A stretch of 64,000 bases of DNA from NCBI RefSeq assembly GCF_964020005.1, contig NZ_OZ026474.1:434001-498000 (forward strand), written 5' to 3'. This DNA comes from Spiroplasma endosymbiont of Atherix ibis (GTDB lineage: Bacteria > Bacillota_I > Bacilli_A > Mycoplasmatales > Mycoplasmataceae). Positions within the stretch are counted from its first letter, which is position 1. Each line of letters begins with the position of its first letter. The notes beneath the pieces are model-generated. The model was not told the DNA's origin. It saw only the letters and a program-made list of their open reading frames with translations, and ran no database searches. Made by a program: the position numbers and the translations under genes. Shown here piece by piece: positions 30,879-41,929 of the stretch.

Positions 30879-31391
30879 ATATTTTTCCTTTCTATTATTA
30901 TATAAAAGTGTCTCCTAAAATGGGGTAACCTTCTTTTTCTAAAGGATTTGAAAAAGCTTTTATTCTTTTTTTTCTAGCTTCACTATTTGGGGGTACTTCA
31001 TCATATTTCATTTTTTTTCATGGGCGTATTATTGGTATTAAATTTGAAATTTTTGAATAGGTTTTTATTTCTAATACTTTTGAATTCCAAAAATTTTCTT
31101 TTCAAAGACTAAAAAAATTAGTAAATTCATCTTCTAAAGATAGTAAAAATTTTTTATAACTATTTGATTTTCCATAATCATCAGAAAGTCTTATTTCTTC
31201 AGTAGTTTCTAAAATTATTTGTTTGGTTATTTCTTGAATTGAATAAAACTTAAAAAATCAAGAATTAATAGTTATCTCATAATTAATGTCTGATTTTGAA
31301 TTACTATTTATTACTTTTTTATTTTTTTTAAACATTTTTATTTCCTTTCATTGATTTAATTATACTAGCTTTATAGAAAGAAGTTGATTTA

Positions 31392-31940
31392 ATGACTAAA
31401 CTAATTATATTAGAATCACTAGATAAAATTAAAAAAGTAAGTTAATTTTTAAAAAAATTGACAAAATTAACAATTTAATTGTTAAAGCTTCAATTGTCTA
31501 TTTTAAAGAATTTTCAAGTAAAAATAACTTTAATATAGCAATTAATTTAAAACAAATGAATCTAATTTATAAAGTTTCAAATCAAAAAACAAGTTGTAAG
31601 TAAATTAATTAAACAAGCTAAAATGTAGAAGAAATAATTATCATAACAGTTCTAGATAAAGAAGGATAAAAAATTGCTTTTCACTTATTTGAAATATTAA
31701 AAAATTATAATAATAATTTTAAAATAATGAGATTAAATCCTATTACTTAGATAAAATAAATCAAAATTATGTAAACAGTGTTCTTACAAGACAAATACTT
31801 GATAGAATGATTGACTTTAAAATTTTACTAATTTTACAAAAAAATCATTAGAACTGTAAGTGCAAGAAAAGCACAAAGTTTAGTGCTAAAAAATGTGTAA
31901 TAGACAAAAAAATTGAAATTTTTGATAAAAAACAATACTA
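31392..31940 (+). pseudogene. topA: Decayed fragment of DNA topoisomerase I
   Basis: The start MTKLIILESLDKIKKVS and pieces EEIIIITVLDKEG, KIAFHLFEILK, YVNSVLTRQILDRMIDFKI and TVSARKAQSLVLK follow the order of the Toprim domain and the early part of the TopA core (ILATDPDREGEAIAFHL, LTRQLLDRIIGFKIS, SAGRVQS). Frames change several times and many TAA codons intervene, so it is long dead. The catalytic Tyr region is absent. A functional topA must exist elsewhere. Confidence 0.7.
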
Positions 31941-32171
31941 CTAATAGTTTATTTAAAGTCAACTTTTACAAAAAATCATGAATAAATTTCAAAAATGTGT
32001 GGAGATATAACTATAAAATTATCTAACAGTATTCCAAATATACATAGTAAAACTGGTAAAAAGAAGTTTATATATTATTTACAACAAATCTCTAATTGAA
32101 CCTAGTAATATTAAATTAATATTTCCCACAACTTTAAACTTTTAAGTATTGCTCTTAATGATAAAATATGC
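31941..32171. other. Decayed sequence between topA relic and next gene
   Basis: No frame longer than about 40 codons. Possibly more of the topA relic (pieces such as NFKNVWRYNYKII), not assignable. Confidence 0.4.
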
Positions 32172-32182
32172 TATACTATAAT
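32172..32182 (+). promoter_or_regulatory. -10 boxes before the 32215 gene
   Basis: TATACT and TATAAT overlap (32172-32177, 32177-32182), about 35 nt before ATG, with GGGAGG between. Confidence 0.45.
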
Positions 32183-32214
32183 TAATATTTATTTTTAATG
32201 CGGGAGGCATATTA

Positions 32215-33024
32215 ATGAAAAAAGAGATGATTAATTTATCAATTACTGAATTTGTTCAAGCTAACCTCGATTTTAGTATTGCTTCAAACAGAAAAGAGTC
32301 TGAATTTGATTTTAACTTCACTAGATGAAAGACAATGATATTTTCAAGTCAAAAATTAAAATTTATTCTAAAATATACTCAATCTGTTTTACAATGAGTT
32401 AGCAAAGTTCTTGATGTTAAAAATTTTAGCGTTTCAATTGATACAACAACAGTTGATAGATTTAATTTATCTATTTATGAATTTGACAATCACATATTTA
32501 ACTGTTCAATGTTTACAAATTTCTATTTAATTCCAGAAGGTGATTGATCAAGTAAAGTATTTGAAATGCACTTTTCAAAATTTGATTTAAAAAATGGTGA
32601 ATTAGAACAAGAAGATGAAACTAATTTCTGAAAAGGTGAAGAAGGTTTTGAAAAGTTTGTAAATATTATTTATGCAATAATTAAAGAACCTTATAAATTT
32701 GAAAAGACATTTCCAATTCAATGACAAATTGATTTTAAAGATAAAAAATTATCAAGTTCTCAAATAAGAATGCAAATTACATCTTTAGTTCAAAAAGGAG
32801 TAAGACCTGAAGATCCATATTTAACAATAGAACAAGCTATGAAAATTGAAAATGGAGCAAATCCAGATGTAGTTGCAAAAGAAGCTAAAAAAGAAAGTGA
32901 ATCTAAAAAAGTTATTAATCCCATTTGAGAAGAAGCTATTCAACAAGAATCAAAGTATAAAGATTTAAATTATGCAATGTCTAAAATAAGAGGAATTAAT
33001 ACTGATAAAAAAAGAAGAAAATAA
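32215..33024 (+). CDS. Hypothetical protein, 269 aa
   Basis: A complete frame with five or more TGA(Trp) codons and no other stop. It starts MKKEMINLSITEFVQANLDF after GGGAGG. The middle alternates beta-like and aromatic segments (FSVSIDTTTVDRFNLSIYEFDNHIFNCSMF), then a helical Lys/Glu C-terminus ending DKKRRK. No signal peptide, no family recognised. Its clean frame amid decayed neighbours suggests it is still under selection. It lies just upstream of the fructose operon but has its own promoter. Confidence 0.7.
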
Positions 33025-33059
33025 TAATTATTAATCTAATTAAAGTAATAAGAAAAACA

Positions 33060-33075
33060 TTTTTTTTTTTTTTTT
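33060..33075. repeat. Poly-T tract (16 nt) upstream of the fructose operon
   Basis: A pure T-run between the 32215 gene and fruR. It lies upstream of the likely promoter rather than between its boxes. It may act as an UP-like element or be the tail of a weak terminator. Confidence 0.6.
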
Positions 33076-33081
33076 GAAATA

Positions 33082-33101
33082 TTTGGTTGTTTTTGGTTGT
33101 T
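33082..33101 (+). promoter_or_regulatory. Tandem 10-bp repeat, possible FruR operator
   Basis: TTTGGTTGTT occurs twice in a row about 40 nt before the fruR start. DeoR-type regulators often bind direct repeats, so this is a fair candidate. A TATTAT/TATATT -10-like region follows at about 33119-33127. Confidence 0.4.
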
Positions 33102-33141
33102 TTCCATCATTTTTGGAATATTATATTAAAGAGGTAAAAGA

Positions 33142-33846
33142 GTAATTAGAGAAGAAAGATTGCAACTAATTTTAGATTATGTTAATGAACAAGATTATTG
33201 TACTAATGAACAAATATCAAAGCATTTAAACATTCCATTCACCACTCTAAGAAGAGATCTTACTGATCTGCATAATGAATCTAAATTAAAAAGAGTTCAT
33301 GAAGGAGCAAAGACTATTAGAGAAAAATCAATATTAGAAGCTGTTTTGGATTAAAAGTTGCTAACTAATGTTGAAGCCAAAAAAATTATAGCTAAAAAAG
33401 CATCAGCTTGTATTAAACCATTTGAAACCATATTTTTAGATGCGGGTTCAACAACGTTTTTCTTAGCAGAAAAAATAAAGCCAGAATTTAATAATAAAAT
33501 TTATACAAATTCAATTATTAATGCTCAAATTTTAGCAAAAAATGGTGTTAAGTATATAAAATTATTACCAGGAAAATTAAAAATATCTACAGTTGCTATT
33601 TGCGGAGTTGAAAAAATTACAGCTCTATCAAAATATAATTTTGATTTAGCATTTTTAGGTATTAATGCAGTAGATAAAGAATTTAATTTCTTCACAACAG
33701 ATGAAGATGAAGCAGAAGTTAAGAGAATTGCGATTAAAAATTCTCAATTTGCATTTGTTTTAGCAGATATTTCAAAAAATAACTCTAAATCACTTGTTAA
33801 ATTTAGTGATAAATCACAAATAGCACTTATCAATGAAGAGGTATAA
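33142..33846 (+). pseudogene. fruR: DeoR-family fructose operon repressor, broken
   Basis: The frame reads IREERLQLILDYVNEQDYCTNEQISKHLNIPFTTLRRDLTDL, a DeoR HTH, then the sugar-phosphate sensor domain (FLDAGSTTFFLAEKI, LLPGKLKISTVAICG, LAFLGINAVDKEFNFFTTDEDEAEVKR). Two faults: where the start should be, 7 nt after AGAGG, the codons are GTA-ATT, so no ATG, GTG or TTG is available before residue 7; and TAA at 33352 separates the HTH domain from the sensor. No frameshift. Restart at TTG 33160 would give only the HTH piece. Intact family length is about 235. Confidence 0.75.
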
Positions 33847-33853
33847 AGAAATT

Positions 33854-34792
33854 ATGATATATACATTGACATTAAACCCAGCAATAGATCATATTGTATT
33901 GGCCAACAAAAAAGTAGAACTTGGTGTAACAAATTATTATAGTGATGAATATAAAGTTGTTGGTGGAAAAGGCATTAATGCAGGAATTATTTTAAAAAAT
34001 TTATCTACATATGTTCAAGCAATTGGTATTATGGGTGAAGAAAATAAGGAAATATTTTTAAATAAATTTAAAGAAATAAATTTAAATAATAAATTTTTTC
34101 TAAATTCAGGATCAACAAGAGTTAATTACAAAATTAAACATTTAGAATCAAAACAAGAAACAGAATTGAATGGAATGGGATTTAATACTAAAAAAGAAGT
34201 ATTGAATCAATTAATTCAGTATTTAGAAGATAGTTTGAAACAAAATGATATTGTAATGTTAACTGGAAGTGTTGCTATGGGGATTGAAAAAGACATTTAT
34301 GAACAAATTGGAAAACTTGTAAATAAAAAACAAGCTATATTAATTTGTGATGCAACAAATGAATTATTAAAAAATGTTTTAAAAGAAAAACCATTTTTAA
34401 TAAAACCAAATTTAGAAGAAATTTGCTCGACACTAGATTTAAAATTTGATGAAAATATAAGCTTTGAAGAAACAAAAGAGTTAATTCAAAAATTAAAGAA
34501 TTTAGGAGCACAAAATGTTTTATTAAGTATGGGATCAAAAGGAAGTTTATATTTTGATTCAAACAATAATATTTATAAAGTGGGAATTGCAAAAGGAAAA
34601 CTAATTAATTCAGTTGGAGCTGGAGATAGTATGTTAGCTGGATTTGTATATGGTAAATATAAAAATTTAAGTATAGAAAATACGCTTCAATATGCTGCAG
34701 CAAGTGGAGCTGCTACAGCATTTAATGAGTGACTTGCTTCAAAAGAAGAAATTGAAAACTTAGTTTCACAAATTAAAGTAGAAAAATTATAA
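33854..34792 (+). CDS. fruK: 1-phosphofructokinase
   Basis: Phosphorylates fructose-1-phosphate to fructose-1,6-bisphosphate. 312 residues of the PfkB family: MIYTLTLNPAIDHI at the N-terminus, VVGGKGINAGIILKNL, and the C-terminal GAGDSMLAGF with the catalytic Asp. It starts 7 nt after fruR and ends 12 nt before fruA, so all three are one operon. GAGG precedes ATG 33854. Confidence 0.94.
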
Positions 34793-34804
34793 TAGGAGGT
34801 TCAC

Positions 34805-37078
34805 ATGGAACTAAAAGATTTATTTAGTAAACAAATAAGCTTTTTTAATGTAGATTTAAATTCAAAAGATGAAGTAATTGAATTTTTATCTAATAAACTT
34901 CAAGAAGAAAAATATATAAAATCTGTTGAAGAGTTTAAAACAGCTGTTTACAAAAGAGAATCTGAAGGATCAACAGGTGTGGGAGATGGTATTGCTATTC
35001 CTCACGTTTTAAATCCTACAGTTCAAAAATCAGCAATTGCATTTGCTAAATTAAAAAATAAAGTTGATTGACAATCACTAGATGATCAACCAGCTGATTT
35101 AGTATTTATGATTATGACAAATGGAAAAGATGGAAATGAGCACTTAACAGCTCTTGCTGATTTATCTGGTTTCTTAATGAAAGCAGATGTTCAAGAAAAA
35201 TTGAGAAGTGCAAAATCTATTAAAGATGTACAAAGTGCATTAACAAAAGAAGAGAAAAAAGTTGAAAAAGTAGCAAAACCAGGAAGTTATGATGTAATTG
35301 GAATTACAGCTTGTCCAACAGGGATAGCTCATACTTATATGGCTCAAGAAAAACTTGAAGAATATGCAAAAGCAAAAGGTTTAACAGTTAAAATTGAAAC
35401 TCAAGGACGTAGAGGAATTGAAAACAAATTAACTCAAGAAGACATTGACAATGCAAAAGTTATTATTTTGGCTCATGATAAAGCTCTTGAAGGACTTTCA
35501 AGATTGAATGGAAAAAAAGTAATTGATACACATACAAAAGATGCAATTTTTAAAGGTGATCAATTAATTGAAAAATATCAAAAAGGTGAAGGATTAACTG
35601 AAGTTAAAGCTGCATCTGATTCATCAGAAGTTAGTGAATTTACAATGAGAAAATTCTTAGATGTAAAAGGTAATTTACTTGGAGGAATTTCAAGAATGTT
35701 ACCATTTGTTGTTGCAGGGGGAATTATTTTAGGAATAGCTTTCTTAATTGATTTTGCAGCAGGTAATGGTGAAGCTGGTGGAAATTTTGGTACTATAAAT
35801 AAAGCAGCAGGATGATTTGCAGCTATTGGTAAAACATCAATGTCAATGATGGTTCCAATTTTAGGAGCATTTATTGCATTTTCAATAGTAGGTTCACAAG
35901 GATTAATGCCAGGAATGATAGCAGGACTATTTTCATCTAATATAATGGGATTTGCCTATTCTGGAGATGAAACTGGATGAAATGGTTTATGAGGAAGACT
36001 TCTTCCTTCTAGTTTAAAAGGAACTGAATCAGGATTTATTGGTGCTATTGTTGGAGGATATCTTGCAGCATTATTGGTTGTAGGATGATCAAAAGCAATG
36101 GCTAAATTTCCTAAAGGATTGCAAGGAGCAAGAGACATTGTCTTTATTCCTGTAATATCATTGTTATCAATTGCATTAACAATGTTTGTTATTAACATTC
36201 CATTAGGTTTTGTTATGGGAGGAATTAGTTTAGGAATTCAAAAATTAGCTGAACTAAATTTATTATGATTAGTATCAATTTTAATTGGATTTATGATGTG
36301 TGTTGATATGGGTGGACCAATTAACAAAATAGCTTATTCATTAGGAAACCTAGCAGTTGGAGGTAAATTAGTTACTGATATATCTTCACAAGGATACAGT
36401 GATCAAACAATTATTATGGCATCAGCTATGTTAGCAGGTATGTTACCTCCAATTATGATAGCAATGTCAACAGTTATTTTCCCAAAAGCTTGAACAGCAA
36501 AAGATAGAGATACTGCAAAAGCTAACTGATTGATGGGAGCATGTTTCGTATCAGAAGGTGCTATTCCATTTATGGTTAAAGATCCAAAAAGAGTTGCAAT
36601 AAGTGCAATGCTTGGAGGAGCTTTAATTGGAGGATTAGTTGGGGCAGTAAAAATTAAATTACTTGCATCACATGGTGGAATATTTGTATTTCCATTACTA
36701 AGTTCAAGTTACTTAGAAAATAGTGCAACAATGACTGGTGGTTCAATTGCACTAGGAGATGGGGGAGCAATTCTAATATTGTTAGGAGCAAGTTTCTTAT
36801 CAGCTATGCTTTTAGGAATTTGAAGAACAGCAGATATTAAAAATGGTAAATTAACTCTTGATTCAACAAATGGAGTTAAAGAAGCAATTTTAGCAAAAAT
36901 TGATGCTCTAAAAGCTAATAAAAAAATTCAAAATAAAGATGTAAAATTAAATTTATTAAATTCTAAATTAAATAAATACAGTGATTTTGAAGTTGAATTA
37001 GCTACAAAACAAAAAGCTTATCAAGCACTTGTTGATGAAAAACAAAAACAAAAACAAGCTAGAAAAGCTAATAAATAA
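34805..37078 (+). CDS. fruA: PTS fructose transporter EIIABC
   Basis: 757 residues, domains A-B-C. EIIA: GVGDGIAIPH with the phospho-accepting His at residue 67. EIIB: GITACPTGIAHTYMAQ with Cys at residue 170. EIIC from about 280 with around ten membrane segments and the MGGPINKIAY motif. It ends in a charged cytoplasmic tail. Imports fructose as fructose-1-phosphate for FruK. TGA codons are Trp. AGGAGG precedes ATG. With fruR broken, the operon is probably constitutive unless another regulator acts. Confidence 0.95.
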
Positions 37079-37085
37079 TCTTTTA

Positions 37086-37118
37086 GAAAAACATTATATT
37101 TTAATGTTTTTTTTTTTA
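37086..37118 (+). terminator. Terminator of the fructose operon
   Basis: AAAAACATTA/TAATGTTTTT with a 5-nt loop and a long T-run. Confidence 0.8.
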
Positions 37119-37501
37119 AATTTATTTTTTTAATCAAATTTCTTATATTAAAAAAATAATATTTACTTAATAAGATGTAAAATAAAATTTTTATTATTTA
37201 ACTTAATTTAATAAAAAAAAGCTGATATATTTTGTATTAGAAGAATATAAATTTTTTAATTAATATGTAAATTAACTTTTATTTATTTTATTTTTAATTG
37301 CTATAAGAATATTTATTTGATTTATATATTTCTATTAGATTATTTATAAAAAAATTAAAAACTAATAAAAAAACACTTATTTATTTGATAGAACAATTTT
37401 TGGTAGGGCTAAAAAAAATAATAAAAAAGGACGAAATTTTAAACAGGTTTTAAAATAGAACCGCTTATTAAAAATAAATAATTTAAGATTAGGTGAAAAA
37501 A
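37119..37501. other. Gap before the surface-protein operon
   Basis: AT-rich without an intact gene. Near 37390-37457 a short frame reads GRAKKNNKKGRNFKQVLK before TAG, perhaps the end of a lost gene. No clear promoter boxes; the last 10 nt hold AGGTGA, the ribosome binding site of the next gene. Confidence 0.4.
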
Positions 37502-39400
37502 GTGCAAATTAGTTTAGATTTTGTAAAAGATAATATTAAGAATTTAAAATCATGAATATTAATATTGATTTTAACTTTGATTTATTTTTTAATTTTTAAT
37601 ATAGCTTTTTTTACATATAAGGCAAGTTTATCTTTTAGTTCTAATGAAACACAAGCTAATAGTAAATTAATTTTGATTAATGTTTTGCTTAATTATGTTG
37701 ATTGATTTATATATTTTTGCATAATTCCTTTTTTATCATTTTATTTAGTTAATTATTTAAAAAAAATAAAAATAATTAATTATTTTTTTGAAAGAGAAGC
37801 ATATAAAAATTTATATCTTATAAAATACATTGCTTTGTGATTTTTGAGTTATGTTATTATTTTATTAATAATAAAAACTTCTATGCAACTATTATTTGAT
37901 TTTTTTCACTTTTGAATAATTGGTTTAAAAAATATTGGTTTTATATTTAAAATATTTATTATAAAAGAATTAATAATAATTTTATATATACCAATTTGTT
38001 TTTTTATGATTTCTTCTATTAGTATAATATTTAATAAAATTATTATTATATTTTATAGTCTAACTTCTTTAGTTTTGTCTATAATGAGCATTCTTCATTT
38101 ATCTTTAATTCAAAATACTATTTCAAATAAAAAAATAAATTATCAATTGTTAGATGATTATTCAAAAACTAAACAAAATATTAATTTTACTTTTAATGAA
38201 GTCAATTTAATATCATCAATTACTAATAATTTGATCCATCAAAATAATTTTTCAAATATAAAAATAATTAATTCTAAAAATGAATTACTTTTAGATGATT
38301 ATTATAAATATCTTTTAAATTATTGTGATGGATCAAATACAGAAATTTTATATGTGAATCAAAAAATATATCCAGTTTGTAACGTTTTTGATTACAAAAT
38401 TAATGACGAATATAATAAGAAAAATGGAATTAATTTAATTTGAAAAAATTTAATGAGATCTGATTACTTTGAAAGTATAATGGGACAGATAACATTATGA
38501 TTTCAAAATCAAAATAATTTTTATAAAGGATTAGAAAAAATAAATAAAACTTTAAAAAGTAATTATCAATGAGATAAAAATAAAATTGAAGAATTAAAAT
38601 TTTTAGTTAGAGAATTAAATTTTAAAAATGGTAAATTAATTTTAAAAATTAATAATTCAAGTGATTTTCAAATAACTCTTATAAATAATTTTTTTAAAGA
38701 TATTTTTTATTTCTATCTTATAAGTTATATTAATAATCCTTTAGAGTTTGATGAAATAACTGAAAAAAGTTATATAGAAACTTTTCATAGTTTTTTATAT
38801 TTTAAATAATATGAAACTGATCATTGAATAAATATCTTTAATATTTTTTTATGAAAAAATATTAAAGATATAAATATAAATCAAGAAGAATTAAAATATT
38901 TATATAGTGATTTTAATAATTATGGTTTTGATTATTTTTTTAAAACTAATTTAGAACATTCAATATATTTTAATCTTTTTAATACAGCTGGAATAGATCA
39001 AGAAACTGCTTATGATTATAATTTGAGTTTTAAAAAAATTAAAACTTATCAATTATTAGACGCTTCAACTTATTATGAATTAATTTTTAATAGCATAATA
39101 AATGTTAATAAATATCAAAAATCATTATTAACAAGTTTAAACAGTAATGAATTAATGATAAAGCAATTGAGCAATTATAACGATATAAAATTTAGAATTA
39201 GTAGTAATAAAATTACTATTAATCAAGTTAAAAACAGTGATTCTGTAAATATTATTATTTTAATATTATTAGTATTTTTATTAACAATTTTATTGATATT
39301 CTTTATAGAATTTTTATCCTATTTAAAATATAGGATTCTAAATAATAATTTTGTAGTTAAAAATTTTGTAAAAGATATATTTAAATATCTTAAAAAATAA
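37502..39400 (+). pseudogene. Multi-pass membrane protein, first gene of the surface operon, one in-frame TAA
   Basis: A 633-codon frame from GTG, broken only by TAA at 38807. The N-terminal 200 residues contain about five membrane helices (SWILILILTLIYFLIFNIAFF; YFCIIPFLSFYLVNYL; LWFLSYVIILLIIK and others); a long hydrophilic part follows, then a last helix near residue 585 (VNIIILILLVFLLTILLIFFIEFL) and a basic tail. The layout resembles an ABC-type permease or anchoring protein but no motif settles it. The lipoprotein gene follows after 21 nt. If the TAA is real, the product stops at residue 435 and loses the last helix. Confidence 0.55.
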
Positions 39401-39421
39401 AAAATAGAGAGGGTGGTAAAT

Positions 39422-41929
39422 ATTAAAAAAATATTATCCGCATTAGGAATTTTAGCAATATCAGCAAGTTCAACTTCAATGGTAGTAGCTTGCACTAATA
39501 ATATTAATAATGAAAGTGATTGAAAAAATCCATTAAATAATTTATATTATGAATTATTTAATAATAAATTTGATTCAAAGCAAGATGCAATAAATTATTT
39601 TTTATATAATAAAGAAAGTGGAGTTAAATCTCAAAAGTATCAAGATATTTATAATCAACTTTTAATAGGAGAAAATAATTTCAATAATTTTCAAGAAACC
39701 TTTGATTACATTAATAAATCTTTTGAAATAAAAGAAATAGTGACTAACAAAAATGTAGATAAGTATTTAATGGATTCATTAGTTAAACTTTATCCTGAAG
39801 TTTTAAGAGATCAAAATTATGAGAAAAAAGTTTATAGAGATGCAAATGGTATTGCTATTTCTGAAAGTAATGATGAATTAGCAACAACAGCTGTTGAAAA
39901 AAGTTATACAGATAAAATAGAGAAAGTTTATTACTCAAATGGTAAAAAATTTGAAAATAAATTCGATTTGGAAGAGTATTATTATTCAAATTTTCTAAAT
40001 AATAATACTCTTCCATCCAAAGAATTGTATAAGTATGGTAATTTAGCTTATACAAAAGAAGGTTTAGAATAACAAATAGAAAATTCATTACAAGTATAAT
40101 ATACAACAAAAAGTGGAGACAAATTTCTTTATAGTCAAATTAATGACTTATCAGTTATAAAACCAACAGAAAGTGATCTATCAAAAATAAATAAAGTTTA
40201 TAGTTCACCAGGTCTTTATCATCTTTAACAATTGGATGAAAATGATGGTTTATATACAGGTGATTCAATTATTGAATCAAGTGCAAATATTGAAGAACTT
40301 ATTTTAAATAAAAATAATTGAGAATTAAAAAGTTCAAAAACTACTAGTTCAAAAGATGCATTATTTGGTTTAATTAGTTCATTAATTGCTTGTATAGTAG
40401 AACAGTTAATATTTATATTAACTATGGATATTAATTTACCTAGAGATTTAATTAAGTTAGAATATAGATTTAAAGAACGAGAATCTCTTACAATTAAAAA
40501 TATTTTTGGAGGATTTGGTTTAGAAAAAGAAATGTATAATTTTAAAAATCTAATAAATAAGTATGGTTTAATTGCAAATTCAAATACTGCTATTAATAGT
40601 TTAAAAAATATAAATACTTTGAATTATTATGAATTATGTTCAATTTACTTATATCAAATGAGAGAAGCTTTTAGATTTTCAAATATCACTAGAGAATATA
40701 ATCAAAAAGTTAATGAAATTTATTATAATTTCTTTTTAAAATTTAATTCTAATAAAGAATTAACATATTTTGTTGAAAAAATAGGTAAAGATGATGCAAC
40801 ATACATAACAGATTTTTTAGTTAATAGAAGTCAATTCAATAAGTTTATCACTTCAAGAAAAGATTCATTTGAAATTAGATATGTAATTAAAGTATTAGCA
40901 GATGAAGGTATGAATTTTGCACAAAAGGAACTTAATCAATTAGTTAAAGATATTGTTAAAAAAGTTCAAAAAAATAAGGGTGCATTTAAAGAATATGTAA
41001 CAGATATACTTAATTTATCTGCTAAAGCTCAAAAAGCTTTAATAATAACTTCAGTTGTTATTGAAATTCTTTCTTTAATTCCCGTATCTAGTACAAAAAC
41101 TTATCAATTCCAAATACCAGATACTCATCAAAAATTGGAATATCAAATGACTAATTTTATTCTTTCTTCTAAAAAATTTGATCCATCTGAAATTTTTAGA
41201 GTAACTCAATTAAAAAAACCTATTAAAAATGACATGTATTTATATGAGGGAAGATATTTTCCAACATATGATAATGCAGTTTTACAATTAAAAAGAAATA
41301 TAATTGAAGATACTTTAAAAACTGGAAAAAAGATATATTTTTAATCTCAAGATGTTAATTACAGAAATGAAAATAAAGATATTCTTGTAAATCAATTATT
41401 AGAATATTATTTAAATAATTCAAAAATTAAAGAAAAATATACAGATTTTTTTGGAGGAAAATTTGATAATGAACAACAAGCTCTTAATAGCATGTTAAAT
41501 AAAATGGAAAAAGAAGAATATCAAATATTTTATAGATATTTATTTAGTAACAATGAATATAGATATTTTAATTCTTATCAAGAAGCACAAAATTATGTAA
41601 TTTCAACAATTGACTATAGTAATAAAAAAGTATCATTTTCTGAACTTATTGAAGGTAAAAATAAATATGATGAATTATATAATCTTGATTTTAAACAAAC
41701 TAAAATTTATTACTTTGATTTTTATGGAATAAAATATTATTTTAAAGATAAAACTAATTTAATGTACTATATTATGAAATTGCTAAACTTCAAAAATAAT
41801 TTAATTGAAATAGAAGTTGAACAATTTTGATTAAATAATAAATTTTTATCAAATAAAACAGATTATATTGAATATTTATATTCAAATTTAAAAGAAATTG
41901 ACAATTCTAATGCAGGGAGGTTAAATTAA
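39422..41929 (+). pseudogene. Large repeat lipoprotein, ATT start and four in-frame TAA
   Basis: After GAGGGTGG the frame opens with ATT instead of ATG: (I)KKILSALGILAISASSTSMVVAC, a clear lipoprotein signal with lipobox Cys. The frame runs 836 codons with TAA at 40070, 40097, 40226 and 41342 and no frameshift. Aromatic repeats of about 25 residues recur, for example YYSNGKKFENKFDLEEYYYSNF, LYEGRYFPTYDNAVLQL and YRYFNSYQEAQNYVIST. The last codons contain the GGGAGG that serves the next gene, and TAA overlaps its ATA. Probably a surface adhesin-like lipoprotein now silenced. Confidence 0.6.

Larger units (their letters stand above)
29689..30933 (-). mobile_element. IS3-family insertion sequence, second type (1245 bp)
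   Basis: Ends GAAGGTTCCCC and GGGGTAACCTTC are inverted repeats; a 3-bp direct repeat TTT flanks them. Minus-strand orfA and orfB overlap at an A6G slippery site. A hairpin and a 16-T run lie at the left end (29691-29729). Sequence differs from the 25430 element. It interrupts the gene at 29341-31335. Confidence 0.9.
29341..31335 (-). pseudogene. Unknown gene split by an IS3-family element
   Basis: The 5' part (31335-30934) starts MFKKNKKVINSNSKSD after AAAGGAA and encodes 134 residues. The 3' part (29685-29341) continues in frame to TAA. Removing the IS (29689-30933) and one copy of its TTT target repeat gives NPLEKYNYFGGKLYYPFP across the join and a 248-residue protein with no stops. I do not recognise the family. 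It is soluble, with aromatic-rich stretches (FFSLWKENFWNSKVLEI; IKIWPWFLTIIWNCIF). Confidence 0.7.
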
